A stretch of 64,000 nt of DNA, taken from positions 1,426,001 through 1,490,000 of the forward strand of contig JAQFVV010000157.1 in NCBI GenBank assembly GCA_028023455.1, in the 5' to 3' direction. Positions 35,803-48,658 of the stretch are shown piece after piece (position 1 is the first letter of the stretch; every line of letters starts with the position of its first letter). The notes beneath the pieces were generated by a model. The model had not been told where the DNA came from. It searched no databases and saw nothing but the letters and a program-made list of their open reading frames with translations. Source of the stretch: Epiperipatus broadwayi (Eukaryota > Onychophora > Udeonychophora > Euonychophora > Peripatidae). The position numbers and the translations under genes were made by a program.

Positions 35803-37490
35803 GTAAGTTTTTAATTCTATTGTTTATATTTTAATTTTTCAGTGTGTTTGAGTGAAAGAATATTTCAAATACTGCATAAGTAAATAGATGTAAATGAAAT
35901 AGAAATATGTAAGTATACCAGTGAAAAACTTCAATATGCAAATGTCTAAAACAAATATGCATATAAATTAAGCATCTACTTTGAATATTTGTCTTAATTA
36001 TAAGAGTAGACATGTGGCAAGCAAAAATTTCTATTTATTAATTATAGCAAATATAAATTTTATTTTTTCCTTAAACTCTTAACAAAATCAAAGTGAAAGT
36101 ACATTTTTAATGATAATTATTTGAAAGAATTGAATTTTATTGCAAAAGGAAAAAAAGTAGTGATAAAGTTGAATGCAAAATCTTCAGTCAAATATTCATT
36201 ATTGCATATGGAGGGTGATTGGATATTACACTACATTTTAACACTGATAAACACAAATCCAGTTCCAAATTAAGAACATCAATTTGATAACAACAGATTA
36301 TTTGAACAAATAATTTCTCTGAAAAAAACAAGATGGGAGCCTGTATTTTTGATAAATCTACAATTTAATACATATCACAGGCACCAGATAAGCAACTATT
36401 TTATTAATATATATTAATAATTTTAACATAACTTATTTAAAAACATAGACATTTTAAAAAAGACTGGTGGTTTTATTGCTTGGAAGTTCATAAGAAGTTC
36501 AAGCACCTCCTATGACTTCCTGATCTCATGTTGGACACCATAGCATTGCACCAAACCATGAGCTTTTTAGAATTTTTAAAATATTTAAATTTATTTTAAT
36601 TTATTATATTTATAATTTTGATAGATATTTTTATAATTTGATTTTTCAAAATAATAAAAGTTTTCAACTTTGTTGTATTTTTGCTATAATTTTTGATTAT
36701 CCCATTTACATTGTTTATAAATATAATTTAAAAACACACTCACGGAAAAGATTTTCTATCTAAAAATCATGCAGAGATCTCATTAAAATTTATGATATAG
36801 CTTAAGTTTTGAAATGCTCAATTAAATTGTTTCTAAAATACAGCAAAAATCACTCTATTGCCTAATTACTTAATCTACCTTCAGCTAGAGAGCTTAACAT
36901 TTAATAAAGCTGATAATTTTCCTTGCAAAAATTGTATTATTTAAAAAATATTATAAAATCTTAGTTACAATTTTAAGTAAATATATAACAATAGATTTAT
37001 TTTACCTTTTTAAAACTTTTTTAATGATTCGAGAATATGATGCAAGATGTCTTCATTTGTGATATGATGTTAAGCTATACAATTCTTTCAAAAAATATGT
37101 AATTGCATTAAAATTGATAATCATGGTTAAACATGTTTCAGGATAATGGGAACATTTTGTTTATTAATTTTTAATATAATTTATTTTTCTATCATTAAAT
37201 TATTTTCAAAGTTCTTATTTCAAGCATAACCTACAGGTTTTTTATTTTACGTAATGCCTCCATATGTATACTACTAATGAAATTATTAATTCATAATATA
37301 AAGTAGTTCATTGGGATTTAATATTTTGATATTTATATATGAAATTATTTTGACATATATTAGTAATCACATTATAGATCAATATATTCTTGTAATTAAT
37401 GACTTTAAATTTTATATGTAAATTAATTATTTTTCCGATATGAAGATCACATGACTAACATTTTTTATGCTTGCACAATCTGTTAAAACA
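35803..37490. other. start of the next TCF25 intron, AT-rich
   Basis: The GTAAGT donor is at 35803. A GC-richer patch around 36470-36570 resembles a decayed tRNA-like unit (TTCAAGCACCTCCTATGAC and CCTGATCTCATGTTGG), but I cannot delimit it. Otherwise nothing. Confidence 0.5.
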
Positions 37491-37494
37491 GTAG

Positions 37495-37905
37495 CAACTT
37501 TCTCCATGCAATAATGCTAACTAATGCAAGGCATAGTAATCAATGGATGTCAAAAAGTTTGTGTATCAAAATTCCTTTGTAGTGCTTACTCATCCAATAT
37601 CTTCAGATTAAGTTCTAGTTTTTGGATTTCAACAATGATAAGTTTTGAATTTGAAAGCAGTGCACTTAGATCATTGGATATGTTTACAGTTAACTAAAAA
37701 GGTAAACGTTGATTGTTGGAGGGGTGCATTAAATTTAAAGATCTGGATGCATTGCTCTTAGATCCGAGGCTCCTCACTGATAAAAACCATAAGCTATAAA
37801 CTATTCTGGGGATACTGGATAAATAGGTATTACATAAAGATTTTGGTACACAAACCCCCTAGCATTCATTGATTACTGGCTCTATTGTATGGAAAAGTTG
37901 CTACT
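37495..37905. repeat. family B repeat, foldback arrangement
   Basis: The left end GGCATAGTAATCAATGGATG and the right end CATTCATTGATTACTGGCTC are inverted relative to each other. The middle holds TAGTTAACT-like, AAAGATCTGGATGCATTGCT and GAGGCTCCTCACTGATAAAA blocks of family B. The copy is diverged. Confidence 0.75.
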
Positions 37906-37909
37906 ATTT

Positions 37910-40836
37910 TAAACTATAGAAATATTATTTTAGCTATGAATTACCATAGCTTTGTGATCTTAGTATTTTGTTTAAAAAAAATCTAGTAAGAAATATCTTA
38001 TTAATGCCTACTTATATTAATAACAAAACATAGAGCACAAATTTGCATTTTTGTTAAATATTATGTAAATTAGATCGTAATTTCGAAAACGTATATTGGA
38101 ATACCTAGGAATTGCATATATAGAATTAATAAAGCAGAATATTGAAATTTATATTGTATATAATAAACAAATAAAAAATGAAGTTTTTATAGAGAAAAAT
38201 TTTAAGTATATTAAATAGTAATTTGTTTTTAATGAGTACAGGAATTATATAGTGTTTAATTTATTTATGCCCCATATATCATTTTCAACCATTATTGATT
38301 CATTGAAGATTGGGTCAACTGAAGTTATTTCATTACTACTCCCCAATCCCCCTTTCGCCCAACTTTTCTCCGGAATGCATTAATATACATGTAATTTCTA
38401 ATTAAAAAGTCTTGCTTTCTAAAATTTAATGTTTATTATCGTTTTTATATTCACCCTTCTCTTTTATATACAGTATATATATATTTTTTATTCAAGATTT
38501 AATTAATATGAGCTTAACAGGAAAATGCATGAAACTATGTTTGATATATTAATTTATTATGGATTTAGTACTCCTATATCTTTTAACTTAAGCAGGTGAA
38601 CATTTTAAAGTATATTGTAAACTATTTATTTTTAGATTTTTTTGTTTTATACTGTAAACTAATGATAAGTGAATTATTTATAAATTTATTTTGTAACGTG
38701 TTTCAGAAAATTGATTTAAATATTGTATTAATTCTATTCGATAAAACTTTTATTTTTTTACATAAGTTTTCACTTATTAAAATAGAATTTAGAATTTAAT
38801 AATAATGGTTTTCAAAGTTTTTTCTGCTTTTTTTTCCCATACACTTCACCCCACTCCATCACTCCAGATGATCCGAAACATAATGCACATATTATTTATT
38901 CCTTTAAAATCATTAATTTATTACTGAATAATTCATCAATATCCTTTTCTTCTTTTCTTACATTTCAATCACAATATATGTTCTTTGCCAAAGGACTACA
39001 ATATATATATAATAGATATATGTGAAAGAAATTTTCGAGAAAAAAATTCTCTTAGCAATTAATAAATTATATTAAACTTTTAAAATATCATAACTTCATT
39101 CTTATTGTAACATATATATTCCCCCATTCGCTATCTTTTTTTTTTTTAAAAAAAAAGGCTATAATATTAATAAATAATAAAAATATTCTTGAGGAGAAAA
39201 GTTATATATCAAATATATATGCCTTATAATCAAAGTTTATATTTTTAATTTAATTGAAAACCATGTAAGGTTTTACCTGAATGTAAATATTCAAGAAAGA
39301 AATATCTTTCTTCTTTTTTTTTTTTTTTGTCTCATTTATCACCTCCTTATTAAAAACTTTTACAAACATAATCCTTTCAATTTACTTTTTACAGGTATTC
39401 TTATTTTCATTTCCTCCCTTTCCAAATCTTATTACAAATTACAAACATTAAAATATATACAATATATTTTATGTTTTTTAATCCACGTAAATAAATAATA
39501 AAGCACAAGAAAACTCGAAAGAAACGGATATTAATAACTGATTCAATAATAAATAAGTTTTTTTAATTTTGTGTAATATATATGTATTGAAATAATCTAT
39601 TATCTACCATTATCTAGTAGCTATCTAATCTCTGTATGTGGTATTATGTGAAGGGCAGATATGATCTGGAAAATGAGCAAGGAGTTGCTTTGGTTTTAGC
39701 TGGCTGATGATCTATCTGATTAGACTCATGTTTTATATGAGTCAGTGTTTATCTTTCATAATACGTGTAAAATTAAAGATCTAATTGTAAGAATAAATGG
39801 TCATCCCACTCTTCTTAGTTCAGTATCATTAAATTCATACAGAATTTAGATAATATCAATTGAGCCCAATATCCTTCATCAACCTTATTCAATTTTTTTA
39901 ATTATAAAATCATAACCAATTAAAATATTATGGGAATAGTTACCAATATTAAAATGTAAATTAAAATGTTTCTATCTTTGTCCTTCAGTAATTTATCAGT
40001 TGAGAACTCTATTAGGAAAAACCTCAGAATACATCATGTAATATGGTTATAATGAATATATTATATATTATTTTAATGTATATTAACAAACTTTGTTATG
40101 ACTTATAATTGACTATTTTAATTTACTACTAATATTGAATAGTGACTACATTATCTAATCTTCATTCTAAAAGATTAAAGGTTTAATTCTAGTAATGTGA
40201 AAGACTATAATGGTATTTAAAATGGCTCTTTTCATTAACTTATTCATTATTAATATATATTTAAATTCCTTAATATTTTTTTTTTTAAATAGTCTTATTA
40301 GATTATTAATCATTTAATTATATTATAATGTCTGGTTTCTTTTCATTTCATTTAAACTGAAATCAGTATTTATGCATGATATATATACTATATATTGTTA
40401 TATATAGAAGATAATGTAATAATGATAGAGTAACAGTGATGTGGACACATTCTTTGCATGACCTATAGTATCGGTTCTTTAATTAAACAAACATCACATA
40501 TAAATAAGCATACATTTAGCAAATGTAGAAATGTATCTGAAGTAAAAATAAATTTTATATGATATTATTATAGTATATGAAAACTAATTTACCGGCTGCA
40601 AAAATAGTTCCATTAAAAAATAATCATAATTTAATTATATTATAAGCGTGCCCACTAGCATAGCAGTATGAATTTGACCAACTAGGCCAAAATCATGCTC
40701 AGCTATATACAGAAAATTTAAAACAAATATATATATATATATATATTCTCTATGAGTTGGTAAAACGCTTATAATTACAGAAAAGTAAATATTTGTAGAA
40801 TCATAATTTAAGACTTTAACTATTATCAACTTGTCT
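37910..40836. other. AT-rich intron sequence, nothing identified
   Basis: The sequence is very AT-rich with long T/A tracts (39130-39155, 39315). The frame at 38596-38799 is unrecognised. No repeat ends were supported. Confidence 0.5.
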
Positions 40837-40920
40837 TGCATTGGTGGTCGAGAGGTCAGCACGACTGCCTTGCACTTGCAGGTAGTTGCCCGGGTTGCGG
40901 GTTCACGTCCGGGCCGATGC
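40837..40920 (+). mobile_element. tRNA-like SINE unit (type II tRNA-derived), copy 2
   Basis: The 84 bases begin GCATTGG and end CCGATGC, which pair over 7 bp as an acceptor stem with one G-U. The A-box-like TGGTCGAGAGGTCAGCACG, the anticodon-arm-like CTGCCTTGCACTTGCAGGTAG and the B-box GGGTTCACGTCC follow in tRNA order, and TATGACACTTTTAAAAAA follows the 3' end. Length and order fit a Ser/Leu-type tRNA-derived unit. I treat it as a SINE or tRNA pseudogene because the anticodon region is irregular and another near-identical copy exists at 14079-14158. A working tRNA is not excluded. Confidence 0.72.
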
Positions 40921-40924
40921 TATG

Positions 40925-41537
40925 ACACTTTTAAAAAAAAAACCATTAGCAACTTTTTAATATTCTGAATATATTTTACTTTTTTTTTTGTAACTATTTT
41001 TGAACTATTTGTCTTTTCATAGGGCTCATGATAGCAGGGCATAGTAAAATATTATCTAGTAGGTTTGGATGAGATGGGTCATCACATACTCAAGGCTACA
41101 TTAACTGTACTATGTGGAGTAATGTAATATAAAGATATACATGTTAGAACTTAATCGTTGTTACAATTTTTTCTCTACTTGAAAATAAATATTCTGATTA
41201 TAGATCTGACTTCTGGGAAATATGATACTATTATTAGAATTTCTTCTCTCATAGGAAGATAAAATAATAAATATTCTTTTTCATATGAAATATATTAATT
41301 AAATTGGATTTTTTCAATAATTTCTCAAAATGCACATAGCAATTGATAACATATAAAAAATAAATGCAAATATCATCAAAGCACAAATCATATTTTTGGA
41401 CTAGAAATTACTTATTAATGTTTAGATTATCTCTATTCTGTAACTAATATAATTTCAGAATAAGTATGACTTTAAATGTTATTATTCTTTTTAAAGTAGT
41501 GATAAAATTTGACTTGACAATAAATAATGAATGTATA
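40925..41537. other. AT-rich intron sequence, nothing identified
   Basis: No feature could be supported. Confidence 0.5.
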
Positions 41538-42790
41538 AGTGCCTTAAAAATACTTATGTGATAGCCAATCAGATGTAATAATGACTGCACGTGGAACTCT
41601 CAATTCAAGAATACAAGCCAGAACCACGAGAAAAAGATGGAACCCACCTTTTTCTCTACTTAAATTTATATGTAAATAAATCATACTCAAGCATTCCAAA
41701 CTAAGAGCATGAAAACATCTTCACATTTAATTTACTAAATATTATATATAAATAAACAACTTGAAATCTTTTGATTTACAACAAAGCAATTTTCAAATCT
41801 AATGAAATGATAGTAACAAATGTAAATATATTAAATTTATTAAGCGCTAGCAGATGATCTAATAATAACATGAAAGACTAAAACCTTCTACAGAAGTGCC
41901 TTAAAAATGCTTATGTGACAGCCAATCAGATGTAATAATGACTGCACATGGAACTCTTAATTCAAGAACCCAAGCCAGAACCATGAGAAAAAGATGGGAC
42001 CCAACTTCTCTACTTAAATTTATTTATAAATAAGTCAGACTCAAGCATTCCAAACTAAGAGCATGAAGCTTAAAACATCTTCACATTTAATTCACTAAAT
42101 ATTATATATAAATAAACAACGTGAAATCTTTCAATTTACAATGAAGCAATTTTCACATCTAATGAAATGGCAAAACTCACTATATATATTGCCACACACA
42201 GCAAGCTAGAGTAATCAATGGATGCCAGAAGACATGCATAAAATCCCCATCTAGTTCCTACTCATCCAACATCCCCAGACTAGTTTCTGGCTTATGGCCT
42301 TTGTCAGTGAGGAGCCTTGGATCTGAGAGCACTGCATCTAGATCTTAGGATCTAATGCAACCCTCCAGCAACTACCTTTTATCTCCATTTAACTACAAAA
42401 CTATGAGTCTTAAACTGAAAACATCTTAATGTTTTCAATCCAATATAGTCATATGGGTCTGAACTCAGTTCAGTACCCATACATTTTGGTGTCTTTGGTT
42501 CTTTAATAACCATAGCCACCACTATCCTATTAAGCAGGATTGGTTTACTTAAATCTAATGAAATGATAATAACAAATGTAAATATATTAAATTTATTAAG
42601 CACTAGCAGATGATCTAATAATAACGTGAAAGGCTAAAACCTTTGACAGAAGTGCCTTAAAATGCTTATGTAACAGCCAATCAGATGTAATAATGACTGC
42701 ACATGAAACTCTCAATTCAAGAACACAAGCCAGAACCACGAGAAAAATATCTAAATTATTATACAACTATAACTCCTACAGACACACCTC
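41538..42790 (+). repeat. three-copy tandem repeat of about 357 bp, interrupted by family B
   Basis: The marker AGTGCCTTAAAAATACTTAT (or close variants) starts at 41538, 41895 and 42651. The first step is 357 bp. The second is 756 bp, but removing the 383-bp insert and its 13-bp target duplication leaves about 360 bp. Each unit continues through AGCCAATCAGATGTAATAAT, AAGAATACAAGCCAGAACCA and AACAAATGTAAATATATTAA. The third copy is truncated near 42750, where the LINE fragment takes over. Confidence 0.93.
42170..42552 (+). mobile_element. family B copy inserted into the second tandem unit, with a 13-bp target duplication
   Basis: The insert is flanked by ATCTAATGAAATG on both sides (42157-42169 and 42553-42565). 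The uninterrupted first unit has this sequence only once (around 41801), so the duplication arose on insertion. The insert carries the family B blocks GTAATCAATGGATGCCAGAA, GAGGAGCCTTGGATCTGAGA and TCTTTGGTTCTTTAATAACC. It shows that family B, otherwise seen in tandem arrays, can integrate as a single unit of about 383 bp. There is no A-tail and no coding frame. Confidence 0.85.
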
Positions 42791-43170
42791 CACCTATAAA
42801 TGAAAGTTGGCTGTTACAGATGATAAATTTTATAAAAAAATTCTCTAAATTTGGATGGTCAATTGCCAGAGGGAAAAATAACATACTGGGAAACTTATTA
42901 TTTATCACATGATATAGACCAAAATCAATCCACATTATTACAAGTCACTAATAAATTAATTATAAAGAGATTTAAACGTTTGTCATTAGAACCAAAATAC
43001 CTTGATTTTCTTGTAAAAATTAATCTAGAAGCATTACCTACAATTTTTTTTTCTTCACACAAAGCGGGGTATTTCAAAAATAAACCCCATTTGTCCAATA
43101 TGTTCAAGATCAGATGAAACAACTAAACACTTTTCTATATCAATGCTGTGTACTGGAAAACACTAAAGAA
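42790..43170 (+). pseudogene. LINE polymerase C-terminal fragment with a CxxC...H...C knuckle
   Basis: Overlapping frames here give SKFGWSIARGKNN and then, after a frameshift, LSLEPKYLDFLVKINLEALP, HKAGYFKNKPH and, after another, CPICSRSDETTKHF. The last is the small zinc-knuckle-like motif C-P-x-C-x(5)-ET-x(2)-H near the C-terminus of many non-LTR retrotransposon polymerases. Several frameshifts make it a dead fragment. Clade cannot be assigned from this piece. The shift from the tandem repeat at about 42750 to this fragment marks its left limit. Confidence 0.62.
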
Positions 43171-45100
43171 TTTTTACTCAATAAACTAATTTAACACACA
43201 ATATAATAGAAACCTTAAATATTAGTTTACATGATGGAATTTATCTGCAAATTAGTATACCCACTTTTATAATATTTGCATTATGGTATCTAAGATGTCA
43301 CATATGTTTTAAACAAAATGTGGCAAATTCAACAATTTTTTTATTGAACAAAATTAAAGAAATTAAAAATAGAGACAGTATTTACTCACACAAGGAAATC
43401 TTCAAAGCCACATGGGATTTAATCAAAATATAAGACTAGAAATATTGTCACTTGTACTTTTTTTTATATAAGTTCTCTAATTTTTTTCACATGTAAATTT
43501 CTTAGAATTAATTTATAAATAAAATTATCTTATTATAATAATAAAAAAAGAATAACTTCAGTAATATTGATATATAGGTTCGTCCGGATAATTAAATTAA
43601 TAGAAGAAATATATATCTATTTTAAACCTTTATACCCCTAGGTTATATAATTAGATATAGTTAATGCTTTAATTTATTATAATGAATTTAATAAAAATAA
43701 TATATAATTTCCATGGACGTATTTCTAATTATTTCTATATAAAATTATTTGTACCATTATTATAAATTAAATATATTATGTATAATATATTTTTAACGAG
43801 TACACTTAATAATAAATATACGTTATTTATGTATATAATTATCTATGGGTATAGTTTATTTTGTTTCTGATAAAAGTATTATCTTAATTTTTTTATTATA
43901 ATTTTTAAGTCACTTATGTTTCACTAGATGACAGCACAAATCAAAGACTGCTTGTTAATTATTATTTGCATTGTGTTTTTGTCTTATTCTTTGCTTAATA
44001 TTTTGTTCTTTATTCAAATGAAAAATATGTTAACTTTAATTTTTATAAGATAAAATTTTTACATTTCTTATCTTTTTTAAAAAAAAAAAATTGTATTTTA
44101 AATTAAATTCATAATAATTTTATTATATTAATATCTTCTACTGTATTTTGTGAAATATACATCAATAAAATATTTCGGACTGGCCTTAAGAGCTGTGGGG
44201 CCCAGTCAAAAACCTTTTATACTCAATATGTGTAAAGATTATTATACACTTTATATTTCTATAGGAGAATGGAGAACAATCAAGATTTGAGCTTTAAAAA
44301 TGCATGCTCGTTAATGGATTGAATAGATATTGTCATATTTTAATTTTAGAAAGAAGTTTATTCTAGGAAATATATATCTACAGAGAAATATATATCTACA
44401 GATATTTCAGTTTAAAGAAATATATATATACAGATATTTCAGTTTTAAAAAAATTACTACAAAACTAATTAAAAAGTACCACATAAGTATTTTCAATAGC
44501 ATTCAGTGAATTACACTATTATTAAAAACATTTACAATAAAACAGGAAACTGAAAATACATCTCACTAGATGTTAGAACACTGATAGATAAATGACTAAG
44601 TGGCTGCGAAATGTCTGAAGGGATAATTTTTTTTATCTTTTTGTTTTATTGTCTCTAATTTGTTTTTAAAAGTATTAAAATTTCTTGCATTACTATTGTA
44701 AAATGCATATAGTATAAATGTACTTCTTACTGGAAAAAACTCTAATAGTGGCATTCTTTTTCTGATAAGTTTTTGTAATATAAGATCGAGTGTATTGTAG
44801 ACTCCTACAGTCAAAGAATACATGTTTTTGGTTCTCTTCTGATCTGTGTCACAATTCATATGTAGTGTCAGTATTAAGTATGTTTCTCTTATATTTCATG
44901 AAATATAATGTTGATAATGACCACATATTCATTTTGAGTAGAAAATCAAAAAATTTGGGCTAGAGTGCCCAATATTTAAATCTACATCTTAACTGCTTAT
45001 TATTCATGCTAAGTATTGGCAAGTCTAAGTTATGATTTGTCATGCTTTGGTATAAAATTCATACATAAAAGCCAGTAAACAACAAAAAAAAAATTAAAAG
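43170..45100. other. AT-rich sequence, mostly unassigned
   Basis: The part up to about 43440 may be the tail of the LINE fragment (the frame FIIFALWYLRCHICFKQN is readable near 43270, consistent with such a tail). A short GC-rich piece, GGACTGGCCTTAAGAGCTGT at 44177, looks like a transposon end without a partner. A short duplication AGAAATATATATCTACAGA lies at about 44383-44425. Confidence 0.4.
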
Positions 45101-45101
45101 A

Positions 45102-45335
45102 CTGAAGTGGAGTTGGGCTGGACATATTGCTAGAAGAGATGATAATAGGTGGACAATTGAAATCTTAAACTGGATTCCAAGAGATTGTAAAAGATCCAGA
45201 AAGAGACCATGTGTAAGATGAATAGATGAAATAGGAAAGTGCACAGGGGTGGTGTGGAGAAGAGAAGTTAAAGATTGGAGAAGATGGATTGAACTTGGAA
45301 AAACCTTCATCTTGCAGTGGATTTGTAATGGTTGA
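45102..45335 (+). pseudogene. RTE-like LINE polymerase C-terminus, second copy
   Basis: The frame reads LKWSWAGHIARRDDNRWTIE, then ILNWIPRDCKRSRKRPC, a TGA stop, then IDEIGKCTGVVWRREVKD, WRRWIELGKTFILQWICNG and a stop, followed by TGATAATGATGA. The WSWAGHIARR-D-RWT segment is the familiar C-terminal signature of RTE-type LINE polymerases. The copy is about 80 codons longer at the 5' side than needed to match the one at 16 kb, and the two are close relatives. It is 5'-truncated with one in-frame stop. The minus-strand frame across it is incidental. Confidence 0.88.
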
Positions 45336-45339
45336 TGAT

Positions 45340-46470
45340 AATGATGAAACAAATAAAATGTGTAGATTACCTTTTAAAAGTAAAAAGTTATAAAAATCAT
45401 TTGTTTAGTATCTGTAAAATGATATAGTAAAAATGTTTAATTTTTGTAATGAAAAAAGTAACTCTTTCTTGCTTTTTTTCTGTGCAAAATCTTTTAGAAA
45501 TTTTTAATAGTTTAAACACATGTTAATTTTAAACCCAGTAGATATAAATGCCAAACTGTTAAAATGTTCTTATTAAACTGATCTCATGTTTTGGTTAGTT
45601 TCACTATAAAAAATTATTTTCTCCTGATGCCGCTGTCACTGAATTTATTAAGAAAATTTAAGCAATAAATAAATTTGAAAATGTAGTAGACCTGTTGTTG
45701 CAGACAACTAATTTAAACATTTTCATGAGATTTTTCAATATCTATTGTCAAAATTGACTTCAATGGCTCATTTCCTGTCTCTATAAGCCAGTGTTGTAAT
45801 TTTAATATGTTCTTTTTTTTGTTTCTGTGCTATCTTCATATCTTACAAAAATTCTTTTAGTTTTTTTTTGCACATTTCTTAGAACAATTTTGGGTAGATC
45901 CTGAAAATTGCACCAAATCTAAATAAATTTTGATTTTTTTTCAGATGTCCAAGTCATGGTTCCAATGTTTATAATGTTTTATTTATCACATGATCAAAAT
46001 ATTTCAGTTTAAAGTCTGTTTTGGATCTGACCAAGGTTCATCTGGAGAGACTATTTTATATGAGCACTTACTCTAAGATTTGAATACAGTGTTAAAATTT
46101 AGGTCTTTGATAAGTTTATTAGCATCAATCAAAACTTCATCAAAATATTTTCTTCTGCATGATTTTGATTAATTACAACATTTTTGAAATGAAGAAAGTC
46201 CTGATAAACATTTATGATATTATTCTGAAATTCCTTTCTTACAAAGTTTACATAAACAAGTAAGGACGGCCAGAAAATTAATGCAATTAAAAACAATATA
46301 ATTTCATATTTGACTAGTGTCATCATTGCTTCCTGCTAACTCTTATAGCATAAAAGTCTGGATTCAAACTCACTTTCCTTGGAATTTGTATTTCTTTGTA
46401 TTCAGTCAGACAGGAAGAAAAAGCTTAGACCTTTTTTTTTTTATCAGTTGTTATAAAAAATAATATTTTA
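45340..46470. other. AT-rich sequence, nothing identified
   Basis: No frame or repeat could be supported. Confidence 0.5.
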
Positions 46471-46474
46471 ATAC

Positions 46475-47200
46475 AAGAATAATTTATATACTTGGAGTTT
46501 ATATGTAATATAGGGAATTTGAACACAGACTTTTAATCTCCCTTCAGTTATTCCCTTTATCTCATGCAATCAGTATGACCGCACACATGTGCAAATGATA
46601 AATGATCTCCAGTATTCATATTTTGTGTTGAACCTGCACTCATCATCTCTCACACATATATATAATCAGTGCTTGGTTTAAATTAAGGATAGCAAATCTT
46701 CAAACTTAAATGGACAGGTTTCAATTTAATCCTTATATTACATCTAAACTCAAATTATATTTGTATTCAAATATTACAAACTCAGCATTATCTGCCCATC
46801 CCTCTTCTGGGTATTTAAATGGATAAGATCTTATACATGAGGGGTCAGAATGACTTAAAATACAACATGAGCGTGACAATAATACTGGCATCAACAAAGG
46901 ATTTGGGGGTTCCATCATTAGATTTTCAATGGTAAGGATGACTGAAGAGTTGGAGTGTGGAGTAGATTGAAACTTGACCATTAAAGTTTGAAGATTTGCT
47001 ATCGTAATATAAACTTAGCACTGATTTTATATGTGTGTGGGGGATGATGATCTGGATAAACTGATGAGTACTGGTTCAGCATAAAATATATTGGAGATCA
47101 TTTATCTTTTTCACATGTGTGTTGTCATGTGTATCAGTTTATGAGATAGAATGGATAGCTGAAGGAAGCTTGAAAATCTGTTCAAATCCCATTTATGAGT
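46475..47200. repeat. family A repeat, inverted pair
   Basis: The forward partial copy (46475-46735: TATACTTGGAGTTTATATGT, AACCTGCACTCATCA, TAGCAAATCTTCAAACTTAA) is followed by a reverse copy (46735-47200: GGGTATTTAAATGGATAAGA, GGATTTGGGGGTTCCATCAT, GAAGATTTGCTATCGTAATA, ending GTTCAAATCCCATTTATG). The layout mirrors the 1586-2838 pair, with an inversion point inside the unit. Confidence 0.86.
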
Positions 47201-47537
47201 AAGTTGATTTTTTTTTTTGCTTCTATAAAGTTCTAAGATACGTTAGGAGAGCATTGGCATTGAAAACTATTTAACCTTCATCATTTTTATTCAAATCTGT
47301 GGCTAGTAGCTATCTAGTTTTATTTTCAAATTATTTTTATAATTTTTTTTAAAATAAGATTTAGTGCAATATGAATTTGTTTAGATATTTATTTTGTTTT
47401 ACTTATTTATAAATTCTCCAAGTTCTACAAATGTTTAATATATATATATTCTTTAAAGAACTAAATAATTTAAATTGCGGAAGATGTTTATATATGAGAG
47501 AAATTTACTTTACAAAAATTATCAAATAACTATCCAA

Positions 47538-47690
47538 GATAAAAATGATTTGAATGCCTTCTCTTGTAGTAGCATTTATCATAAATAAATAAAAAAAGCT
47601 TGTTTAGAGCTATTAGCACGCTCTTAATTTTACATATTTGTAAGTGCAAGCTATATATAAGTCATGTGACATCTGACTTGTTATTATTAC
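47538..47690 (+). repeat. family E module, copy 3
   Basis: The block AAGATAAAAATGATTTGAAT, GCCTTCTCTTGTAGTAGC, ATTTATCAT, AGCTTGTTTAGAGCTATTAG, CACGCTCTTAATTTTACAT and GTCATGTGACATCTGACTTG matches the copies at 18.4 and 35.1 kb, again only the right-hand module. Confidence 0.85.
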
Positions 47691-47899
47691 TATTATTTAA
47701 GTATAATATTTATTATGAACCTATATTTATCAGTAAACAAATTCATGTAAATATATTAGGAACAATGAATTTTAATTTCTTCACAAAAAAAAAAACATGA
47801 ATTGATTAAAATGCATTCAACGTGAAGACGTTGCTTTTGTATAATATTTTTGTATTGTAATTTTTATCTACACCACTCTCATGCAAAGTAGGGACTGAT

Positions 47900-48120
47900 T
47901 TATATCTACTTTTAACACCTCATAGAAGAATTTAATTATAAACATATGACCAAAGATATGTGAAAAGGATGAATGATCCCCAAGATGCATATTTCTTACC
48001 GAACCAGCATTTATCAGTTGGCCCAGATCACAATGTCCTACGCATATCTTTATCATTGCTCAATATATAAAGACAGTAAATTATTACAGTTTAATTGATA
48101 AAAATGTCAAATATGCGGAC
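47900..48120 (+). repeat. family A repeat, diverged forward copy
   Basis: GATGAATGATCCCCAAGATG, GAACCAGCATTTATCAGTTG and TTATCATTGCTCAATATATA keep the family order, but the flanking thirds are missing. A further small fragment, GACTTGTGAAAAAGATG, is visible near 48298. Confidence 0.62.
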
Positions 48121-48124
48121 CTCA

Positions 48125-48650
48125 CAACTTTGACACAAATCATTTATTGGAAATATAATAATAATTTTTATTAGTCATTCATTAGACTAGATATTATTCA
48201 GTAATGAATAATATTTCTATAGCATAATTTTTACTACACCATTCTATCCATTTTTAACATCTTGGGGAGGGGTGTAATCATAAGTATTTGACCCAAGACT
48301 TGTGAAAAAGATGTATAATCCCCAAATATTATTCATTATTGGATAATCTCTAATCTAATGAATGACTAAAAAATTATTAACATTGTTTGGACTGTCAAAC
48401 ACAAAATTATTTTTCAGCATCTTAGTTTCTAAGAATAGAAAATTGAGAGTATAGAAAAGTTTCTTTATATTCTTTTAATATTTATTATTAAGTTGGATTT
48501 CTTATCTTTGTTAAAATATGAGAGAATATTGTAGCAGCTATCACTTCTCCACACTATATTTTCTATGTTACAGACTTTTATTCATTTCTACATTTCTAAT
48601 CTTAATTTTTTAATTTTATTTGTATTTTCTTGGTTATCACATAATGAATA
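48125..48650. other. AT-rich sequence, nothing identified
   Basis: Nothing beyond a small possible family A fragment. It ends at the target duplication of the long-TIR element. Confidence 0.45.
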
Positions 48651-48658
48651 GTTTTCTA

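Noticed and set aside
44177-44215. GGACTGGCCTTAAGAGCTGT as the end of a hAT-like element
   Set aside because: The motif looks like a transposon terminus, but I found no matching inverted end or target duplication nearby.
45059-45352. 97-codon minus-strand frame
   Set aside because: It is the antisense shadow of the RTE-like LINE C-terminus that reads properly on the plus strand.
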